Positions 52,901 through 61,900 of a stretch of 64,000 nucleotides of DNA are shown here, piece after piece (the stretch's first letter is position 1; each line of letters begins with the position of its first letter). The translations under genes were made by a program, and so were the position numbers. This stretch comes from Meghimatium bilineatum (lineage: Eukaryota > Mollusca > Gastropoda > Stylommatophora > Philomycidae): the NCBI GenBank assembly GCA_034231615.1, contig CM067316.1, positions 65,576,353 to 65,640,352 of the forward strand, read 5' to 3'. Under the pieces are notes generated by a model that saw only the letters and a list, made by a program, of their open reading frames with translations, did no database searches and was not told the origin of the DNA.

Positions 52901-55900
52901 TTAAGATTCCTATCCAGTTTGTGGCTTCTACACAATTCTCACTATTTGACACCTTCTTAACTGTATAAATGAGTAATAGAGTCACTTCTGTTTGATGTTC
53001 ATATACATAATTACGGTTCTATCTGAGGAACAATTCTGAACATACGAATGGTGACTATCTTCTAAAAATAAATACCTTTCTTAGTAATTTTTTATTAGTG
53101 GCTTGTCTCTCAGAACTTCTCAGGCTATGTATGGTGTCTCAGAACTTCTCAGGCTATGTATGGTGTCTCAGAACTTCTCAGGCTATGTATGGTGTCTCAG
53201 AACTTCTCAGGCTATGTATGGTGTCTCAGAACTTCTCAGGCTATGTATGGTGTCTCAGAACTTCTCAGGCTATGTATGGTGTCTCAGAACTTCTCAGGCT
53301 ATGTATGGTGTCTCAGAACTTCTCAGGCTATGTATGGTGTCTCAGAACTTCTCAGGCTATGTATGGTGTCTCAGAACTTCTCAGGCTATGTATGGTGTCT
53401 CAGAACTTCTCAGGCTATGTATGGTGTCTCAGAACTTCTCAGGGTAACTATGGTGTCTCAGAATTACTGTTTTCTCATTCAGTCTCACAGAAAATATCTT
53501 GCTAAAATGTGCACATCTCTCTCTCTCGCCCTTCTTCCAGTTCAAAGATTATCAATCCTAGTGAAGAAAGTCCCTCTTTTCAAACACAGTGGTTATTTTT
53601 GTTAAAAGAGTCCTTGTGTATGGTCCTACCATGGTTTTATACAGATTACCTGTTCTTCTGGAATCTTCCAAATTTTTCTTTTACATAGTTTTCTTAAATT
53701 CTCTATCATGTGATACCCACTGGTCACTAGTCTGCCCCAACCCTGGGCCAAAGCACGTCATGACACATCGTCACATGCTGGTCTTGAGAATTCTACTTTT
53801 TCAGAGCGAGTGATCAGACGTAGTGGAGTCTTGACATCTGCCAGGAACACGTGTGGTTTCTATTTCATAATGTCACCATGACGTGACACCTCCCATGGTC
53901 TGGGCATAGAACACCCTTTATCTTCCCTGATCAAACTGGTGTGGCCTTGAACGGATTACCTGTCATTAGGCTGTATGTTGGAATAAAGACTAATATACTC
54001 TGATCTATTTTTGTGTCAAATATCTGACAATTATACCATGCCCCTCGGAGTCTATCCTTCCAGTTTTACTTCTCTCATACGGGAAGGTCCATTAACTGTT
54101 CTCTACTTGTATGTACAGCCACCTTTTAAGTTTTCTACCAGCAACCATATATCTAATATTACTTATTAACTCCCTCTCCCTTATCTATAGGTTAAAATAA
54201 ATTGTTAAAACTGTATCTTGTCTTCTGTTAACTTGTCCATCGTGTGTGTCTTCTGTTAACTTGTTGTCCATTGTGTGTATTTAGTTATTTGCAAATAGAA
54301 AATATATTATAATCAAGTTAATATGAAATATTAAAATGTAGTGAAGAAATAAACTAAATGGCGACTTGATTTCAACAAAACAAATATTTGGACATACTTA
54401 ATCTGTACTAGAGCAGTAAAAATGAGCACTGTCAGCATACAATACAAGACAGGCTTGTCCCACTGGTTGAAGCCTACTATAGACAGCTGGATCATCCCTG
54501 AGACAGCCTTAGCTGAGATGACAGTCAACGATGCTGATGATACAAGAAATAACATCTAGACTTGTCCTTACATAACTTACATAACATCTAGACTTGTCCT
54601 TACATAACTGAAATAACATCTAGACTTGTCCTTACATAACTGAAATAACATCTAGACTTGTCCTTACATAACTGAAATAACATCTAGACTTGTCCTTACA
54701 TAACTGAAATAACATCTAGACTTGTCCTTACATAACTGAAATAACATCTAGACTTGTCCTTACATAACTGAAATAACATCTAGACTTGTCCTTACATAAC
54801 TGAAATAACATCTAGACTTGTCCTTACATAACTGGTTTAACCATTTATAACTAAATGACTTTTGTTTAACTAAACCTGAACAACCTAGAGCTCTTTTAAT
54901 GCAGAGATTATGAAGAACAAATGTGAGAAATTGTAATCCTTAAATCAATATATCTGTGAGTTTTATATTATTAAAATATAAAATATGAGGGCTTGTAATA
55001 TTAAAATATAAAATATGAGGGCTTGTAATATTAAAATATAAAATATGAGGGCTTGTAATATTGAAAGATAACATGTGGGGGCTTGTAATATTGAAATATA
55101 AAATGCGAGGAGTTCTAATATTGAAAGATAACATGTGGGGGCTTTTAATAATGAAAGATAACATGTGGGGGCTTGTAATAATGAAAGATAACATGTGGGG
55201 GCTTGGAATATTGAAAGATAACATGTGAGGGCTTGTAATATTAAAATATAACATGTGGGGGCTTGTAATATTAAAATGCGAGGGCTTGTAATATTGAAAG
55301 ATAACGTGGGGGCTTGTAATATTAAAATATACAATGCGAGGAATTCTAATATTGAAAGATAACATGTGGGGGCTTGGAATATTGAAAGATAACATGTGAG
55401 GGCTTGTAATATAAACTCTTCTTGTCTCCTGAGCTACTAATATCTACATTTTGGAGACCCGATATTCCAATAAGCTGCTGAAATCGACATTTTGTTACAA
55501 ATTTACTATGATAAATTATAAACATCATGATGTCCATAAAATCAAATGAACCGTTCACATTTGCTGTACTTCTGATCGTGCGAAAGTTGGAGACATTCAT
55601 TTTGAATTCAAAAAATATTTTCATATAAACAAGTGTGTTTATATTTTCAGTTTGTGTAACTTATTGCTACTTGTATTTGAAGTAATGAAATCTAGACCTC
55701 CTCGATGTTTTACAGCTAGTTAGGCTTTGGAAATGTTCCAAAAGACATTAGATAATAATTCCACCATTAGCTTAGGTGATGATTCTAGGCCAAATATTTA
55801 ATTATTATGATCAGACTTTTTTGGAAGTTCTGATTCAGATTTGAACATTGATGAAGCTGAGAGGGCATTTCCAATGCAATATATATTGCTTTCTCCCTTA

Positions 55901-58900
55901 TCTACATAAAAAAAACATGATTTTAGGAGTATCACATGTGAATATGAATATTCAGAACTTTATATCAGGCATAGTAATTTGTATTATATATATCTTAGGA
56001 TATGTAAATAAGTCCTGGGCACTAAAATGTACACATAAAGAATGGAACATTTTGTGAAAAGTTCATATTTTGTAATAATTTTCTGACTTCAAGGCAGTGT
56101 GGCATTTATAAGTAATTCTGTATATATAAATACTTGTATGCATTACAAAATGGTTCAGGATATATTCATTCATTCATTTTCCTTTTGCGCTGAAGTTAGC
56201 GTATAGGGTAGAGGTCAGATCTCTCCAATTCTGTCTGTTCAAAGCTATTCTGTGCAGTTCTTGAATATTATGAATATTGGTTGTTTTACTTTCTCTAAGT
56301 ATTGTTCTTCTGAGTGTTTCTTTTGGTCTACCCCTTGCTCTTTTGCCTGTAGGTATCCATTCAAGAGATTGGTGGTGTATTCTGTTGGTGTCTGCGCGTA
56401 GGACATGCCAGATGTAGGACCAACGGCGTTTTCTGATAACATCTGTGATGAAATTTTGATGTGTCTCTTCTCTGATTTTATCATTCGATTTGAATTCACT
56501 CCAATGGGTGTTAGTTATCCTACGAAGACATTTGTTCTCGAAACTCAGTAATTTCTTTTCTGAAGATAAAGAGCTTTTCCAGCTCTCACATCCATATGAT
56601 AGCACCGGAATAACGCAGGAATTAAATAAGCGCATTTTCATGCGTGTGCTGATTGACTTTGACTTCCAGATATTAGACAGTCTGTTAAATGCACTTGATG
56701 CTAGTGCAATGCGAATTGTAATTTCTGTCATGACATCACCGTTGAGTGTTAATTTGCTTCCTAGATAGGAGAATCTGTGTACCTTTTCAAGTTGTTGTCC
56801 ATTTAAAGTAATTTCGTTAGGTGAATTGGTGAAGTCCATAATTTTTGTTTTTGCTGAATTGATTTGGAGACCTATTTGTCCTGCAATGAGTTTTAATCTA
56901 TCAGTTTTTGTTTGTGCATCTTGATGGTTTTCACTCAATAGTGCCTGATCATCGGCAAAATCCAGGTCTTCTAATGTTGTTTTATTTATCCATTTGATTC
57001 CTAAATTTGTGTTGGATGTGCTTTTTCTCATAGCCCAGTCAATTGCGATATATGCAGATGTGTTTTATTTCAAAAATAAATGGATTATGATTCAGTTTTC
57101 TGGGATACAAGCTTAGGTATGTATATATTTCTATTGTTTCCCCCCAAATTTTCTTGTTTTTTTATGAATTAAAATTTACACAACTAACACAATATTGTAT
57201 GTAAGCAAACAAACTGAACTGAGTCTTATTGCCTATCCATTTCTGAATACTTTTGTGTCAGATTTGTTTATGTGGACAGAATGGTGAGGGAGACATTGAA
57301 AAAATACAAATACTACCCCAAATCATTAAAAATATTCAAAAATGTGCTCTGGAAAACCTTACTGCAGCTTATGGAGATGATAACATGTGAGGGCTTATAA
57401 TCTGGAAACAAAAATTAATGTCATAAATTGTAAGATGCAATATGTAAGAGACTTATTCTTCTTCTTTTGTTCACTTGAAACATGTCTATATCTGTAATTC
57501 TGTCTCCTTAATAAAACTCACTGTCTTTTGTAGTTCATGCAGTGTCCCATAGATAAGAGACATGTAAGATGTAACATGTGTAAGTACATGTAAGATGTAA
57601 CATGTGTAAGTACATGTAAGATGTAACATGTGTAAGTACATGTAAGATGTAACATGTGTAAGTACATGTAAGATGTAACATGTGTAAGTACATGTAAGAT
57701 GTAACATGTGTAAGTACATGTAAGATATAACATGTGTAAGTACATGTAAGATGTAACATGTGTAAGTACATGTAAGATGTAACATGTGTAAGTACATGTA
57801 AGATGTAACATGTGTAAGTACATGTAAGATGTAACATGTGTAAGTATGCGTATTGTATCAGGTATAAGTACTTGTAGCTTACATGTGATGGAAGAAATAA
57901 GGAGGTAGATGAGAACATGCTTCACTCCCTTGCAGTACAACAGAATCAACAGACTTGTTAGAATGATCGCCTCAAGGCACTGAAACAGCAAAGACAATGA
58001 TATTTACGATAATGATGTTCATGATGATGAAATTGACAATGGTGATAATAAGGATTGAAAAATTATGATTGTTCCATTCTTTGAAGTATGTCTATGATTT
58101 TCTTTGTCTTTCTCTGCTCCTTCCACCTTTGATTGTTCCTTGTAGATGTGATAGTGATGTTGCTGAGAGTGATGTTGATATTGACAGTAGCACAGTTATG
58201 AAAGTGAATATGTTGATGGTGATAATGATGATGAGGGTGATGGTGAAGATTATGATGGATATAAAGGTGATAATGACTGTTCAAGGCTGATCAGACTGTT
58301 CAAGGCTGGATGGTCAATAGCTGTGGTTTTCACAAGAGTTTTGATCAAATTCTGCAATCTGGAGAGATGTCTTCAAATAGTCCTTGAAATCTTTCTCCTG
58401 GTCTTTGCTTGAACCCTAACCTGCACACATTTCACCATAGAACAGTCTGTTTGGAAGATGCTTGTCTGGCATACAGATGATGTGACCGTTCCAAAGAAAT
58501 TGAGACCTGGTCAACAAGGCTTAGATGCTTTCTGGGTGAAACTTCTACTGTATTACCTCTATGATGTGATGGGATAATGCTTTTATAGAAATGGAATCAT
58601 TTTCAGGGAGTGGGATGGTCAATGTTGTAAACAGTCATTTAATTTTGCCTTGCCATTCAGGTGTTCAAGGCAACAAGAGAGCAGATAGGCTTGTAAGTTC
58701 TGCCACTGTTTCGAGCAATAGAGAATTGATCAGACTGACATAATGAACTCCTTATGAGATATAGCACAAACAAACAAAATTAAGAAACGTGATGATTCCT
58801 TTTTAAAGTTCAGAATAATGGGACTGGTCTTGAAGAAATAACGGGACTGGACTTGAAATGTGGTACTGCAAGAAATAAATATAACAGTGGATGGAACAGA

Positions 58901-61900
58901 TGTGGGCACATACAGCCAGTCAAGCCATTTTTTTCTGACCCATCAAGCCATCCTTTTCTGACCTGCCAAACCATTTTAACTGACCTGCTACGCTCATCTA
59001 AAAGTAGCACACATACTGATTCCTGATATCAAGAAACATTACGTGCAGCACACATACTGACTTCTGATATCAAGAAACACTAAGTGCAGCACACATACTG
59101 ACTCCTGATATCAAGAAACACTATGTGCAGCACACGTACTGACTCCTAGATCAAGAAAAACTACGTGCAGCTTAAAAGGACTAAACAACATTGATTAGTC
59201 CTATGTCACATGAGAAATGCTCAATCTGGTCCACTGACCATAAATGGTTGCTAACCTTAGGTTTAGATAAATGTTTGTCAACTGAAACTCGTAAGTACTG
59301 CTCAACTGTGAATATACTTACGGAGATATGACCCTATATGTGGGAAATTCTGATGATCTTATGACTGACAAGCCAATCATCAAACTAACAACAACAAGCC
59401 AATCATTAAACTAACAAATATATATTGAAAGTTTCAATGGTGATCAAAATGGTTATAAAGTTGGCAATGCTGTCATGTGACGTATTCTTTCCAGAGTGTT
59501 GTCTTCCCAATGAGCTTTCTAAACCCCTCTCTATCTTGAGGGATGCGGCTTGCATTTTCCAACGATGTATTCATGTTATCTTTAATGTTGTCAGTCCATC
59601 GTCTTCTTGGTCTGCCCATTCTCCTCTTCCCAGGTGTTCTGCCCTCCATTATTTGTCGTTCTAAACAGTTGTGTCTCTTTATATGACCAAACAGGTGTAG
59701 TTTTCTTTTTGTTATTGTATTTAGTAACCAACATTCTGGAATTTTCAATGTGTTTATAATATCGGAGTTTCTCTTTTTTTCCTTCCATGATATTCTAAGT
59801 ATCTTTCTGTAGCATTTCATTACAAAGACATTGATTTTTTTTTGCCGCTGTTTTACTTATGGTCCATGTTTCGCAGCTGTATGTTGCAACCGGAAAAATA
59901 AAAGTTCGTAACATTAGCAATTTTGTTGTTTTTCCATATGTTTTTCAATCGTGTTATTTTACAATATGCCATTGCCAATCTCTTCCTTATTTCTGCCATG
60001 CAGTCTCCTGCACAGTTGATTTTTGCTTCAAAGTATTCAAATTTATCCACACATTCTATCTTGGTATTGTCTATTCTGATTTTTGGTTATTATGTTGTTA
60101 TATCTGTTGACATGATTTTTGCTTTTTTTAAGTGTTTAAATACAAGTTTTGTGATTTGTTTATTTATTTGTGTTCTTGATTAGTTGTTCCAGTCCCTTCA
60201 TATCATTTGAAAGAAGCACTATGTCGTCTGCATAGCATAGTTCAGGGATTTCGAATCCACAGATGTTTAAAGTGTGGTAGTCAGCATTATGTTATGTCTT
60301 CTCTCACATTCCTCATTATATATTCTGCGTAGACGTTGAATAGGTATGGGGAGAGTGTGCATTTCTGCCTTACTCCGCTCTGTGAGAATGGTAATAATAA
60401 TAATGATGATGGTGGCAATGAGGATGGTGATGTTTTTGTAGGTGATACTTTTGAGACACTTACAACATATGCAATGAAGATTGGTTGAGCCAGTGAATGG
60501 ATGATCTCAAAACTTCCCATGACTTTCTCAGACTGAAATAGAAAATAAAATCAATATTTCCATTATGGACAACTGCTAAAATATCAACATTTCCGTCATG
60601 GACAACTGCTAAAATATCAACATTTACCGGTATGTCATGGACAACTGCTAAAATGTGCATGAGCAGGAGACTGCTGTAAAACAGTGTCCAATAAATATCA
60701 AAAAATAATATGAAATTTGTGTACAAGTTTTACTTTGAACAAATATTTGTTTGTTGGTTTATGCTCACTTTCAAATAAACAGCACACATTTTCATGTCAT
60801 TTCTAGCAGAGAGATTGAAGTATTGTGTGCTACAATTTAAGTAGCACAATATAGCACTAGCACTATTTTGTGTGTGCTGTGATGTAGCACAATATAGCAC
60901 TATTTTGTGTGTGCTGTGATATAGCACAATATAGCACTATTTTGTGTGTGCTCTGATGTAGAATAATATAGCACTAGCACTATTTTGTGTGTACTGTGAT
61001 GTAGCACAGTATAGCACTAGCACTATTTTGTGTGTGCTGTGATATAGCACAATATAGCCCTAGCAATATTTTTGGTGTTTTTTTTATTTGGATGGGCTTC
61101 TCTAGCCTGTGAAAGCATTCTTATCTGTTGCTATGCGATGGGTGTGTAGCAGCTTTTAACCATTTATCAACTATTGTGCTGTTAGACTTCGTAGGTCAAA
61201 ACATGTCCTTGGGTGACCGTTTCTAGGGTGGAAATGGTAGGGTTGGCAAGGAGTTGTTCTTATTATTATGAAGTCATCTAATCTATCTCATACGAGGTGT
61301 TTCTCCGCTGGAAAATTCATCTCATGTAATCAGACTATCCATTGTCCCATGCATGTGGATACTCCCTGCATGTGACAATAGAGGCTAGGTTAGGTGTGTC
61401 TCATTGACTATAATTGTGAACACCTCGTCCATGTCTCAGATTCTACACACATTTGTCTGTGGATTGGGACCATGTGCATTCTGCCTTTTGATTGTTTGTG
61501 TCACCTGGTGCATTAGATCGATTTTCCATGCCACTTGCATTAGATTGATTTTCCATGCCACCTGCATTAGATCGATTTTCCATGCCACCTGCATTAGATC
61601 GATTTTCCATGCCACCTGCATTAGATCGATTTTCCATGCCACCTGCATTAGGAAGATTTTCCATGCCACCTGCATTAGGAAGATTTTCCATGCGACCTGC
61701 ATTAGGAAGATTTTCCATGCCACCTGCATTAGGAAGATTTTCCATGCCACCTGCATTAGGAAGATTTTCCATGCCACCTGCATTAGGAAGATAACTAGAA
61801 GCTTGTTCTCGGGTATGTACACTTCTAATTTGCTCAATTGTAACTGCACTTGGCACTGCCCTCTAGCTCTGTGCAGCTTTCACACTGTACTTAAAAGATT

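Noticed and set aside
57883-57890. 57.6-kb array as copies of the exon c donor
   Set aside because: ACATGTAAG occurs on the opposite strand from the true donor, so resemblance is due to the near-palindromic ACATGT and not duplication.
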